Notes: generated by a model from the letters alone, not told the origin. DNA of 64,000 nt from Siphonodentalium dalli (GCA_032622095.1 CP136065.1:241097530-241161529), one strand, 5' to 3'; positions 58,901 to 63,088 are shown, counted from the first letter of the stretch. Translations and numbers: made by a program.

Positions 58901-61738
58901 ACAGAATCATTGTCAATCACACCACAACCTGCTTAATAGTAACTTCCCCACAACCCCACGGTGCTCACCCTCCCCGTTTTCCATGGCATAAAAGCACATT
59001 ATTTCCATTCACATGTCACAATTCTAGGCATAAATGCTGGCCACAACAATTTGTGTATATCGGATATCAGGCTACTGTTTTTTTTAAATCACAGTTTTCA
59101 AGCAGTCACTATTTCCTGTTGATGCATACGATCATTTGCCTGTGCGATAAAATTGAGTTTACCCACTGTAAACAGCTGTATATGAATTTATGTGCATACT
59201 ATTTGTCATGGAAGTTAACATTGACATGTAAATAGGAACGAGTCATTTTGGGGTCATTCGGCCAAAATAACATGGCTGCCAGCGGCCATCTTGGATTTCA
59301 AAATACAATCCATTAGCATGGGCTACAGGCTAAACTGTTTGTCTGATCATCATGAAATTTTTCATTTATGTTAATATTGACATTCTAAGGTGTTTTAAGC
59401 CGAACTCATTGCAAAAACAGTCAAAAAGACTTGCAGGAAAAAATTGTTCGTTGGTCCCATCGACCCGCCCCGGCATACGTGCCCGAAAAAAAAATCCCCC
59501 CCCCCCCCCCCCCCCCCCCCCCGCCTGAACACTGAATTTTTATTTATTTTGCCTAATATACACAATTATATGTTCCTCATCCAGGGAGATTTCGATCCAA
59601 CAAAGACTAAAGTTCTCCATCTTAGAATGAATCCGGCAGCAGTCGCTGAGCAGAAGAGGAACGAGGAGATACGGAGGCTACTAGAAGAGAACGAGAGACT
59701 GAAACAACGGGTAAAGATACTGGAGGAAGCCAAGGGTAAAGCAGAGGACATCACGCTACAAGTGGAGGAGAGACTACAGGAGCCAGGGTGCAGCAAAGAT
59801 GTCGAAGGTAAATTAATTATCTATGGAATACTATTAGGACCACTTCCTAAAGGCAGCCGCCGAAAGCAACAATTTGTTGGAGGAATTTTTTGAAAATTTA
59901 CAGACATGTTTAGGATCACTTCGAGATGGGAGCTATTGAATAACATTAACATTTCGAATTAAGGCAGAAAAATAATAAACCTCAGCGGAAAGCCATTTTG
60001 GTGGGTGATACTCTGGGTGGTGGACTTGTTTCTTTTAAAAAGATATTTCGTGGGGAAGTGAATTTGTGGATCAGATATCCACATAAACACTTCCTACAAT
60101 AGTAAGTTTATAACATCTTTTAGTAGACATTATCGAGAAATCAGACTCCTGGTAATCAGGTACCGAAAGGGATTTATAACGCAATCAGCACACTTAGTAA
60201 CAGCTACTATCTTCATTTCACACTCTGGTGAGGTATCGTTTTATGTAACCTGCACATGATGAAACAATTAACCCTTTATTAATTGACTAACTCATTGAAC
60301 ATTGTTTATACAAACTAGTATAGCAGGGATCAGACGATGTTGTAAATAAACAATGGTATCAATTATGGATAAGCCACTGACAAATTAAGAATGTTTCATC
60401 TCGTCTTCCATGTTTTTTGTCAACTCATTGCCGAAAACAGACTTTATTCCCAATCTTCATTTCCATCTCATAAATTGAGTTTTACTTTATCAACTCTGAG
60501 TCAATTATTTCGTTGGATGTTGATTTTGTTGTTGGTCAAACGGATGAAATCAACATATAATAGACCCCCACGAATAAAAAGGATTTTACAGTACCTAGTG
60601 ATATTTATACTATGTCTGGTCTTTTCTCCACCTGTAAAGCTGACATTGTGAAAGCAGCTGAAATGACGATTAACACCAATAAACCAAGCTGATAAATTTA
60701 ATGGACTTTCTTCTGCCCTAGCAATAAATATTTCAATTAACCATGTGGATGCCGTGTATATATGTTGATTTTTATTAAACATATTTCATTGTAACACATT
60801 TATTAGAAAGGGATTACAGCATAAGGTTTTACGTATAAGTAAGTTAATAACAAACTTATCTCGCTATACTTTCCAGATATGAAGTCACAGATTGCCAGTG
60901 CTGAGTTGAAGAATAAGAGACTTCTTGAAGCATTCCAGAAGACTAGTCGCGAGTATCGGGAGATAGTGTACCAGCTTACTGGCTATAGGATAGATAGATG
61001 TAGCAGTAATCAGTACAAACTCCTGAGTATGTACTCCGAATCTCCCGACGATTTCCTCATGTTCAAGGTGAGTTGAATTTCAATACAAACTCCTGAGTAT
61101 GTATTCCGAATCTCCCGACGATTTCCTCATGTTCAAGGTGAGTTGAATATCAGTACAAACTTCTCAGCATGTACTCCGAATCTCCCGACGATTTCCTCAT
61201 GTTCAAGGTGAGTTGAATATCAGTACAAAGTTCTCAGCATGTACTCCGAATCTCCCGACGATTTCCTCATGTTCAAGCTGAGTTGAATATCAGTACAAAC
61301 TCCTCAACATGTACTACGAATCTCCCAACGGTTTCCTCATGTTCAAGGTGAGTTGAATATCAGTATAAACTCCTCAACATGTACTACGAATCTCCCGACG
61401 ATTTCCTCATGTTCAAGGTGAGTTCAGTACAAACTCCTGTCGTGCAGGATATCCTCACTAAATTCACCCTCTGGGACCTCATTCTGCAAATGTCAGGCAC
61501 ACATTTGCAGGCTTGGTTCATACAGATGAACATGGTTAATCTACGATTGTCAATCATTTGTCATTCATTTCTTTTGCAGCAAAGCAGCTCTGGTGAAATA
61601 CAGATGTTAGCCACAGACTTCTCAGCACGTGTTCCCGACATGATTGAGGAATATTTACAGAATCAGGATTGTATTCCAGCGTTTATTAGTGCATTGACAA
61701 TGAGGCTGATCGCAAATAGCACTGTACAAGTCGAGTAG
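28768..61738 (+). CDS. MAD1L1: MAD1 spindle assembly checkpoint protein, complete gene, 16 coding exons
   Basis: MAD1 is the coiled-coil scaffold that recruits MAD2 to unattached kinetochores and sits at nuclear pores in interphase. The joined coding exons are 28787-28952, 32742-32899, 34660-34842, 36970-37094, 38067-38148, 40831-40961, 42640-42754, 45478-45533, 45755-45841, 46927-47071, 54218-54412, 55679-55764, 57986-58076, 59585-59807, 60877-61067 and 61580-61738. They total 2193 nt, or 730 codons plus stop. All junctions are AG/GT and all phases match. Residues about 55-540 are rich in Glu, Lys, Gln and Leu, as expected for long coiled coils. Residues 549-557 are the MAD2-interaction motif, and 615-730 match the C-terminal domain of human MAD1. 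The ATG lies 19 nt inside an exon with its own acceptor (AG at 28766-28767), so a non-coding first exon should lie upstream; I could not find it. The introns hold nearly all the mobile elements listed below. Confidence 0.95.
28953..28996 (+). repeat. 22-bp tandem duplication of the exon 1 donor
   Basis: GTATGTAGAATATTAGTTCA plus TA, exactly twice. Confidence 0.95.
29425..29580 (+). repeat. Dispersed repeat related to 5255-5450
   Basis: Shares GCAAAATCGGCTCACAAA-like, GGGACCTTC and ACATTAAGGAACA blocks with 5360-5450. Confidence 0.5.
29829..31284. mobile_element. CAAGCCT hAT-like MITE (family D), split by a hAT insertion
   Basis: Ends CAAGCCTGA and TCAGGCTTG with perfect 8-bp duplication GTGAGTTG (29821-29828, 31285-31292). 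It carries two internal palindromes built on GAGGTCCCCAGAGGGTGAAT. About 460 bp without the insert. Confidence 0.85.
29855..30843. mobile_element. 989-bp hAT MITE nested in family D
   Basis: 16-bp inverted ends TAGTGCTGGGCGGTAT, duplication CTGTCATT/CTGCCATT. These ends look like a widespread animal hAT type. No transposase. Confidence 0.88.
31690..32045 (+). repeat. Degenerate GGCCATCTTGGATTTTA repeat
   Basis: Three decayed units, each around CCACTGGC or CCAGTGGCC plus TTGGATTTTACTC, in intron 1; relatives at 59265 and 7500. Confidence 0.55.
32259..32649 (-). mobile_element. Family A MITE, copy 2, reverse orientation
   Basis: TTAA at 32255-32258 and 32650-32653, CCCTTTACCCAACA ends. The second palindrome has its core GCGAGGCGACCTATGGTCGA duplicated, giving a longer hairpin. 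Confidence 0.82.
32742..32899 (+). CDS. MAD1L1: MAD1 exon 2
   Basis: Acceptor TATATCTGCAG, donor GAG/GTGAGA. Encodes residues 56-108, starting ALEKELKKKQADL. The stretch DNKRARIESELENKS resembles the KRARVELE region of human MAD1. Predicted coiled coil. The donor lies in a 32-bp sequence present three times; reading through the first donor meets an in-frame TGA after seven codons. Confidence 0.9.
32871..32967 (+). repeat. 32-bp repeat over the exon 2 donor, three units
   Basis: AGAACAAGTCTAT...ATGAGTAATGAGGT at 32871, 32903 and 32936. The first unit is the true exon end. Confidence 0.95.
32968..33897. other. MAD1 intron 2, nothing recognised
   Basis: AT-rich intron sequence without a gene or clear repeat. 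Confidence 0.5.
33898..34058. repeat. 161-bp palindromic element
   Basis: Arms ATGTGTTATATACACAATGT and the complement at the far end, with ATTCATGT/ACATGAAT inside. Confidence 0.85.
34066..34269. mobile_element. Family D MITE, decayed
   Basis: CAAGCCTAGATATAGTGTGT start, weak complement CCAGACTTG end, internal GAGGTTCCCAG and GGGACCTCATTCTGC. Confidence 0.65.
34660..34842 (+). CDS. MAD1L1: MAD1 exon 3
   Basis: A long T-run and GCAG form the acceptor, with donor AAT/GTAAGT. 61 codons, phase 0 at both ends, residues 109-169, beginning KEREKLNDIMVQLNF. Charged heptad-rich coiled coil. A TTAA-flanked MITE begins only 11 bp past the exon end, and a copy of the exon's last bases plus donor lies at 36121-36150. 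Confidence 0.92.
34854..35083. mobile_element. TTAA-flanked MITE, family B
   Basis: Inverted ends CCCTTTGAGTGCCAGG, TTAA at 34850 and 35084. It contains one copy of the same 67-bp palindrome as family A (34987-35055) although the ends differ. Confidence 0.8.
35088..36120. mobile_element. Family C MITE, interrupted and lacking its right end
   Basis: Starts CCCTTTCATGACGGGA directly after the TTAA of the previous element; holds diverged palindromes (TATATGCGAGTCTCCCATAG). It is split at 35348 and loses its right end near 36120 (compare 56940-56979). Confidence 0.6.
35348..35998. mobile_element. 651-bp Harbinger-like MITE
   Basis: Inverted ends GTGCCACCGCA with TTA at 35345-35347 and 35999-36001. 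A 3-bp TWA duplication is typical of PIF/Harbinger. The uninterrupted sequence GGCTTATACGGTAAATATTG is present at 35192. Confidence 0.72.
36121..36150 (+). repeat. Second copy of the exon 3 end and donor
   Basis: CATCAAAATGTAAGTTTGAA matches 34834-34852 with one change and continues ACCCTTTGA, so exon 3's border is present twice, 1.29 kb apart. Confidence 0.75.
36332..37014 (+). repeat. 55-60-bp tandem array ending in MAD1 exon 4
   Basis: ACAATCACC starts at 36387, 36444, 36504, 36564, 36621, 36676, 36736, 36793, 36850, 36910 and, as the real exon, 36970; a partial unit precedes. Each unit brings TTATATTTGTAG, an acceptor-like site, and each reads into an in-frame TAG. Confidence 0.95.
36970..37094 (+). 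CDS. MAD1L1: MAD1 exon 4
   Basis: Acceptor TTATATTTGTAG, donor GAGAG/GTAAGT, phase 0 in and 2 out. Encodes residues 170-210, starting TITEHLKEIADLRSRLL. The first 45 bases of the exon are the last unit of a 55-60-bp tandem array, and its last 38 bases are repeated downstream. Only this unit reads on into exon sequence; the upstream units run into an in-frame TAG. Confidence 0.9.
37057..37310 (+). repeat. Tandem duplications over the exon 4 donor
   Basis: A 45-bp unit with GAAAGAGAG/GTAAGTT is duplicated (37057-37101, 37102-37146), and a further unit of about 61 bp with GAAAGAGAGGTAAGTTAAAT follows near 37187 and 37248. Confidence 0.9.
37360..37620. repeat. Fragment resembling hAT subterminal DNA
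   Basis: GATGGCCACAGGCCAGAG...GGGTGTCACCCG...CAATTTTTGACAA recalls the left end of the hAT at 7990-8100. Weak. Confidence 0.4.
38067..38148 (+). CDS. MAD1L1: MAD1 exon 5
   Basis: Acceptor CCCTCAG; residues 211-238, reading RHAEEMRSDIAELEQYQDKY. Ends AAG/GTCATT, a weak non-consensus donor, yet phase 0 matches exon 6 and the next in-frame stop is close by. Coiled coil. Confidence 0.88.
38726..40044. mobile_element. 1.3-kb hAT-like element in intron 5
   Basis: Inverted ends CAGAGATGAAAG, exact 8-bp duplication GTCAACCT (38718-38725, 40045-40052). It carries a coding remnant and a 9-bp-stem hairpin CCAGGGGCC/GGCCCCTGG at 39954-39976. Confidence 0.83.
39211..39578 (+). pseudogene. BED-finger-like coding remnant in hAT element
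   Basis: One frame reads NKFKWSWLQEKDANGDYL then LCLNC, the pattern of a short N-terminal zinc-finger module seen in invertebrate transposon proteins. The frame breaks near 39400 and a basic Ser/Lys-rich frame (39354-39578) follows. No catalytic core is present. Homology is a guess from pattern. Confidence 0.4.
40624..40686. repeat. Short hairpin in intron 5
   Basis: GGAATAACTCTAT against ATAGAGTTATTCC, with ATTCAATG-like outer stem. Confidence 0.8.
40831..40961 (+). CDS. MAD1L1: MAD1 exon 6
   Basis: Acceptor TTCATCACAG, donor TTAAG/GTAGGA; residues 239-281, starting ELELKLSRIEEESVIER. Phase 0 in, 2 out. Coiled-coil segment like the human region around the ERELKQL stretch. Confidence 0.9.
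41138..41500 (+). repeat. About 170-bp repeat, two and a part units
   Basis: GTCAACCAATTTCATTCATA, AAAACCAGATTTGT and TTTGTCTATTTTTAGC recur in the same order; intron 6. Confidence 0.75.
41882..42115. mobile_element. Family D MITE
   Basis: AAGCCTTGAAATAGTGT ends, perfect 8-bp duplication GTTCCAGT (41874-41881, 42116-42123), two tandem palindromes. Confidence 0.85.
42251..42471. mobile_element. Family C MITE
   Basis: Right end CCCGTCATGACAGGG then TTAA; left end decayed (ATAACCCTG). Two diverged palindromes at about 42260-42330 and 42358-42425. Confidence 0.65.
42478..42623. mobile_element. Truncated palindromic MITE (family G) at exon 7 acceptor
   Basis: ACAGCAATGCCCTAAATAAT start, AGAGCTTTCC/GGAAGCTCTC centre. 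The right arm stops at CCCTATTTCC and the exon 7 polypyrimidine tract follows at once. Complete relatives lie at 54710 and 58480. Confidence 0.75.
42640..42754 (+). CDS. MAD1L1: MAD1 exon 7
   Basis: Acceptor TTTTTTCATTTTCAG, donor GAG/GTATTT; residues 282-320. The sequence AIQENNLLLKEQAKSLSDKL resembles the human NGLLQEELEGLQRKL region. The polypyrimidine tract begins exactly where a truncated palindromic MITE ends (42478-42623). Confidence 0.92.
42870..43256. mobile_element. Family D MITE, left end missing
   Basis: Palindromes 42882-42975 and 43138-43232 around a spacer; right end CACTAAATTCAGACTTG. Confidence 0.75.
43466..43852 (+). repeat. Dispersed repeat with terminal hairpins
   Basis: Opens ATACGCCCGTTTGAAAAAAC/GGGCGTAT, contains two copies of GATAACTTTAGATTGA...GTGAACTGAACCAAA, ends CACGCCCCGATGGCGTG-CTCTTGTT. 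May be Helitron/Helentron-related; not certain. Confidence 0.45.
44150..44450 (+). repeat. Uninterrupted paralogue of the 1.1-5.7 kb repeat
   Basis: 44155-44205 matches 1098-1148; 44222-44275 joins the sequences that flank the 1706-4040 insertion; 44300-44450 matches 5490-5665. Confidence 0.7.
44614..45010 (+). repeat. 57-bp tandem array, about seven units, intron 7
   Basis: CAGGGACCAG at 44674, 44730, 44787, 44844, 44902 and 44960. Each unit holds the palindrome AGAAGTCACTTCT. Confidence 0.92.
45138..45257 (+). repeat. 59-bp tandem duplication
   Basis: CCCATTTATAAAACCAAGAT...AAAAAAATATAAT twice. Confidence 0.9.
45478..45533 (+). CDS. MAD1L1: MAD1 exon 8
   Basis: Short 56-nt exon, acceptor CTTTACAG, donor TTCGG/GTAAGT. 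Residues 321-338, AMKQKIERWETKDIKQKFG, matching the human LQSWE region. Phase 0 in, 2 out. A 42-bp intronic tandem array begins 20 bp past the donor. Confidence 0.9.
45553..45690 (+). repeat. 42-bp tandem array after exon 8 donor
   Basis: AAAGAAATGATTACATGTAG at 45553, 45595 and 45637, partial at 45679. Confidence 0.93.
45755..45841 (+). CDS. MAD1L1: MAD1 exon 9
   Basis: Acceptor TTTTTCCTAG, donor ACCGT/GTGAGT. Residues 339-367, SPNELLKRFGELQSSEV, matching human TPEDLSRFVVELQQRE. Phase 2 in and out. One of the clearest matches in the middle of the protein. Confidence 0.95.
46012..46318. mobile_element. Family D MITE, right end missing
   Basis: AAGCCTTGAAATAGTGT start; first palindrome nearly collapsed; ends in mid-palindrome GATGCTAGCAGG. 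Confidence 0.7.
46611..46692 (+). pseudogene. 5S rRNA-derived sequence (pseudogene or SINE3 head)
   Basis: GAAGTTAAGCA, CGGTTAGT, CTTGGATGGGTGACCG and CCGGGTGCTG follow the order and spacing of the 3' two-thirds of eukaryotic 5S rRNA, including the internal control region that TFIIIA binds. The 5' third is not recognisable. Either a 5S pseudogene in intron 9 or the head of a 5S-derived SINE. Confidence 0.72.
46927..47071 (+). CDS. MAD1L1: MAD1 exon 10
   Basis: Acceptor TTATTTTCCAG, donor AAG/GTGTGT. Residues 368-416, ending LIKRLRKKCLLVSK, matching human ARRLQKRVLLLTK. A TTAA-flanked MITE starts 32 bp past the donor. Confidence 0.95.
47107..47528. mobile_element. TTAA-flanked MITE, family B, copy 2
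   Basis: CCCTTTCAGTGCCAGG and CCTGGCACCGAAAGGG ends; TTAA at 47103 and 47529; one 67-bp palindrome at 47413-47480. Longer than copy 1 by an AT-rich insert. Confidence 0.78.
47806..47832 (+). repeat. Family D fragment
   Basis: GAGGGTGAGTTTAGTGATGC, cut off next to the inverted-repeat block. Confidence 0.6.
48035..49550. other. Left interior of the 5.1-kb block
   Basis: No open frame with recognisable domains and no clear repeat. Confidence 0.45.
49552..51712 (-). repeat. Five copies of a 180-220-bp coding-like repeat
   Basis: Copies at about 49552-49772, 50497-50718, 51150-51340, 51340-51525 and 51525-51712. Read on the minus strand, each contains MYPEGITIPGDRLDPIL or a close variant; three continue into GHCTMGKSQKAIWLVRY. 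Unit length (181 in the tandem part) breaks the frame between units, so this is not one protein. I do not recognise the family. Confidence 0.6.
50791..51087 (-). CDS. Possible 3' coding exon, unknown protein
   Basis: After a 60-base pyrimidine tract and AAAG on the minus strand, 98 codons stay open to TGA: Ser/Asp-rich start (SSSDSVPDDPLSTRD), then KIDANRIGCIRLGYQTVEEA and MVRRKTNALAFG, then a Ser/Lys tail. Composition looks coding. No partner exons found, and it lies within a repeat-rich inverted-repeat block, so it may be a captured fragment. Confidence 0.35.
   Translation of the reverse strand, partial: ESSSDSVPDDPLSTRDSCSSSSNLPTPCDAEKHVKIDANRIGCIRLGYQTVEEAYSEMVRRKTNALAFGISSYGLSKVTPSNSGASSSCAPKARGNKF
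52541..52645. repeat. Palindrome related to the block's ends
   Basis: CCATATAGTTCAGTTGAGGG against GAAGCCCGAAACTGAACTAT; 52585-52645 is also an inverted copy of 52843-52905. Confidence 0.75.
53201..53591 (+). mobile_element. Family A MITE, copy 3
   Basis: TTAA at 53197 and 53592, CCCTTTACCCAACA ends, two 67-bp palindromes, same orientation as copy 1. Confidence 0.85.
53635..53755 (+). repeat. Tandem duplication of about 68 bp
   Basis: AAATACTACAGATCTGTTGC...ACACGCCGATGTGC twice. Confidence 0.9.
54218..54412 (+). CDS. MAD1L1: MAD1 exon 11
   Basis: Acceptor TGATTTAAG, donor AAG/GTAAAA, 65 codons, phase 0. Residues 417-481, starting ERDSYRKVIDSYESEV, matching human ERDGMRAILGSYDSE; this junction also confirms that exon 10 joins exon 11 across a 7.1-kb intron. 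Confidence 0.95.
54455..54612 (+). repeat. GATGAT microsatellite, intron 11
   Basis: Interrupted GAT/GAC triplet runs; histidine-rich minus-strand frame is an artefact. Confidence 0.92.
54710..54887. mobile_element. Family G palindromic MITE, complete
   Basis: TACAGTAATTCCC... and GGGCATTACTGTA ends with TA at the edges (Tc1/mariner-like at most). Near-full-length hairpin built on CACAGCAGAATTATGGGTAA. Confidence 0.8.
55337..55500. mobile_element. Family D MITE fragment
   Basis: CAAGCCTCAAAATATTGTG start and one decayed palindrome; no right end. Confidence 0.6.
55679..55764 (+). CDS. MAD1L1: MAD1 exon 12
   Basis: Acceptor TTTATTTCTAG, donor CTCAG/GTGAGC, residues 482-509. The middle is low complexity (QPQSVEPQSSS), like the Ser-rich break in the human coiled coil, then DQRIILQL resumes. 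Phase 0 in, 2 out. Confidence 0.9.
55812..55904 (+). repeat. 14-bp tandem repeat
   Basis: TACTACTAGCTGGG about six times, with single-base variants. Confidence 0.9.
55905..56760 (+). repeat. Satellite-like degenerate array, about 320-bp period
   Basis: GCATGACTCTCCG...AAGTTGATAATAAATGCT at 56003 and 56326, and TGCTAATTATTAGTGCCTCT at 56059 and 56382. Confidence 0.7.
56784..56979. mobile_element. Family C MITE, decayed
   Basis: GTAACCCTGCAAG start, AGTCATGGAAGGATTAA end, two diverged palindromes. Confidence 0.55.
56990..57037 (+). repeat. LINE/SINE-like 3' tail
   Basis: GGGATAAGCGCTATATAAGA followed by ATTATT repeats resembles the common GCGCTATATAAAT tail of L2-mobilised elements. No body is present. 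Confidence 0.45.
57043..57829 (-). mobile_element. Family A MITE, copy 4, containing copy 5
   Basis: TTAA at 57039 and 57830. It is split at its internal GGC-TTAA-CACATT site by another family A element. One palindrome on each side of the insert (57069-57136, 57615-57681). Confidence 0.85.
57142..57532 (-). mobile_element. Family A MITE, copy 5, nested
   Basis: TTAA at 57138-57141 and 57533-57536, complete CCCTTTACCCAACA ends, palindromes at 57170-57236 and 57315-57382. Confidence 0.88.
57986..58076 (+). CDS. MAD1L1: MAD1 exon 13
   Basis: Acceptor TTACTTGCAG, donor CAG/GTATAA. Residues 510-540, EKVAELEKKLESTLEAKEIL, coiled coil ending RHLQ next to the MAD2-binding exon, as human ERRALQ does. 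Confidence 0.92.
58203..58315 (+). repeat. Solitary hAT-like left end
   Basis: TAGGGTCCTGCGGATATTCG then ATTCG-rich sequence, as in the ends of the 22532-25594 element; no matching right end nearby. Confidence 0.5.
58480..58693. mobile_element. Family G palindromic MITE
   Basis: TAATGTCTAAATAATCG and ATTATTTAGGGCATTACAGT ends, about 100-bp arms. Confidence 0.8.
59265..59360 (+). repeat. GGCCATCTTGGATTT repeat, single unit
   Basis: AACATGGCTGCCAGCGGCCA then TTGGATTTC; intron 13. Confidence 0.55.
59496..59522 (+). repeat. Run of 27 C, 62 bp upstream of exon 14
   Basis: Uninterrupted C tract after an A9 run. Length may vary between alleles or reads. Confidence 0.95.
59585..59807 (+). CDS. MAD1L1: MAD1 exon 14, MAD2-interaction motif
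   Basis: Residues 541-614, starting GDFDPTKTKVLHLRMNP. K549-V-L-H-L-R-M-N-P557 fits the known MAD2-interaction consensus (K/R, two hydrophobics, any, hydrophobic, three any, P), the segment gripped by the MAD2 safety belt; human has KVLHMSLNP in the same place. A long charged coiled coil follows. Acceptor CCTCATCCAG, donor GAAG/GTAAAT, phase 1 out. A run of 27 C residues lies 62-88 bp upstream of the exon. Confidence 0.97.
59808..60876. other. MAD1 intron 14, nothing recognised
   Basis: No gene, MITE or tandem repeat seen. Confidence 0.5.
60877..61067 (+). CDS. MAD1L1: MAD1 exon 15, C-terminal domain part 1
   Basis: Residues 615-678. ASAELKNKRLLEAFQK and YQLTGYRIDRCSSNQYKL align directly with human ESAELKNQRLKEVFQ and YTLTGYQID...NQYRL. 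The RLK motif known to contact BUB1 in other species reads RLL here (629-631). The last 57 bases and the donor are repeated five more times downstream in 70-bp units. Confidence 0.97.
61011..61424 (+). repeat. 70-bp array over the exon 15 donor, six units
   Basis: CAGTACAAACTCCT-type starts at 61011 (exon), 61081, 61151, 61221, 61291 and 61361. Each unit repeats the last 57 exon bases plus GTGAGTTGAAT; the fourth has lost its GT (CAAGCTGAG). Confidence 0.96.
61440..61513 (+). mobile_element. Family D half-element in intron 15
   Basis: Right half only: CACTAAATTCACCCTCTGGG, CTCATTCTGCAAATGTCAGG, ending CAGGCTTG. Confidence 0.7.
61580..61738 (+). CDS. MAD1L1: MAD1 exon 16, terminal exon with stop
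   Basis: Residues 679-730, ending TAG at 61736. IQMLATDFSARVPDMIEEYL and QDCIPAFISALTMRL match the human MAD1 end (MQLLETEFS, QDSIPAFLSSLTLEL), completing the RWD-like C-terminal fold. Acceptor TTCTTTTGCAG. Sequence around the stop codon recurs twice in the 3' flank at 85-91-bp spacing. No AATAAA close by; poly(A) site not identified. Confidence 0.97.
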   Translation, partial: QSSSGEIQMLATDFSARVPDMIEEYLQNQDCIPAFISALTMRLIANSTVQVE

Positions 61739-61940
61739 CAACTCGATGTGTGATTGTTAGATTGGTATTTGGAAGGCATCCCAGTATTCCATTTCACCAA
61801 ATATCACTGCACAGGTCAAGTAACAACACCATGTGTGAATAATGGATCTGAATTAGTATCAAATCGGACATCCCACATTCATTCTTACCAAATATTTCTG
61901 TACAGTGCGGGTAACAACACAATGTGTGATACATGGATGT
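61714..61940 (+). repeat. 85-91-bp repeat starting in the last codons of MAD1
   Basis: AAATAGCACTGTACAAG at 61714, AAATATCACTGCACAGG at 61799, AAATATTTCTGTACAGT at 61890, each followed by a GTAACAAC- and ATGTGTGA-type block. Confidence 0.75.
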
Positions 61941-62008
61941 AATGAATTTCTGTTCTTCCCAACACGATTGTATTGACTGTTAATCATTGTCTGGTGACGG
62001 GTTGGAAA

Positions 62009-62448
62009 CAAGCCTGCAATTAATTTGTCTGTCATTTGCAGAATGAGGTCGCCAGATGGTGAATTTAGTGATGTTATCCCCCAAAGTGGGCTAGCATCAT
62101 CAAAATCACCCTCTGGGACCTCATTCTGCTTAGGCCTCATCTTCTGGGATGTATCTATATTCTCAAATTAACATTGTTTTTGTTACTTTCTCCCTTCAGG
62201 TAAGTTTCTATATCACCTAATTTGCAGAAGATAAAATGGATAATCAGGGTGACTAATGGGTGAACATCATCAACTTCGACCGGGGAACTTCAATCTGATC
62301 CTAGGTCTCCCATAGCAGTTGGGCCTAAACAGAATGAGGTTCCCAGAGGGTGAATTTGGTGATGCTAGCCCACCGAGGGATAGCGTCACTAAATTCACCC
62401 TCTGGTGAACTCATTCTGCAAATGACAGACACACTACTTGCAGGCTTG
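62009..62448. mobile_element. Family D MITE, complete
   Basis: CAAGCCTGCA and TGCAGGCTTG ends; GTTGGAAA/GATGGAAA duplication; two palindromes with a 190-bp spacer. The best full-length example of the family. Confidence 0.85.
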
Positions 62449-62928
62449 GATGGAAAATTAACTATTTATTAATCATTTGAATTGATATAATTTGTCCTAT
62501 GAAAAATCATTTTTAACAGTAATCTGAGCAGACATTCAATTGTGTTGTGTCATTGGCATCCAAGACTCAAAATATTTTTTTTTACTGACTGTCAAAAGGG
62601 CAGGCATCAAATGGATGGTGTTGGTAATTTCAAAATGGTGTTTGTCAAATTTTCAGATGTACTGTATGAGAGAGTATTTAATTTCCAATCAACATTATTC
62701 GTCAATGATGCACTCATTTTAGTGAGCATCCAATCGCCACCCAAGAAAAAACCCATGTTATTTTTGTTTTCAAAAGTTCAAAAACTTTACATCGATTAAT
62801 AAATACACATGCAATTCACAAACGAGATAATTATATTCACTCTGAATTGATCTAAAATTGAAAGTGGGTATAAAATAATCAACATGAACTGAAGACCCCT
62901 GTCCGGAAAGGCTTCTATTATAAAGTTA
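62449..62928. other. 3' flank, nothing recognised
   Basis: AT-rich; AATAAA at about 62799 is too far to call as the MAD1 poly(A) signal. Confidence 0.4.
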
Positions 62929-63088
62929 TTATACAATGTTGTGTACAGTATGTGTTTTTCTTGTACGAGTCCAGGTTGTGGTGAAAAGTCATATTGGACG
63001 AGATACGCCAGTGTCGAGTCCAATATGACTTTTCACCACAACCTGGACGAGTACAAGAAAAACTCATACTGTACATAACATTGTATAA
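62929..63088. repeat. 160-bp palindrome, about 70-bp arms
   Basis: GTCCAGGTTGTGGTGAAAAG against CTTTTCACCACAACCTGGAC, 15-base loop. The GAGTCCAATATGACT core recurs at 63355-63405. Confidence 0.88.

Noticed and set aside
62797..62803. AATAAA as MAD1 poly(A) signal
   Set aside because: More than 1 kb past the stop, beyond a complete MITE; no supporting downstream element.
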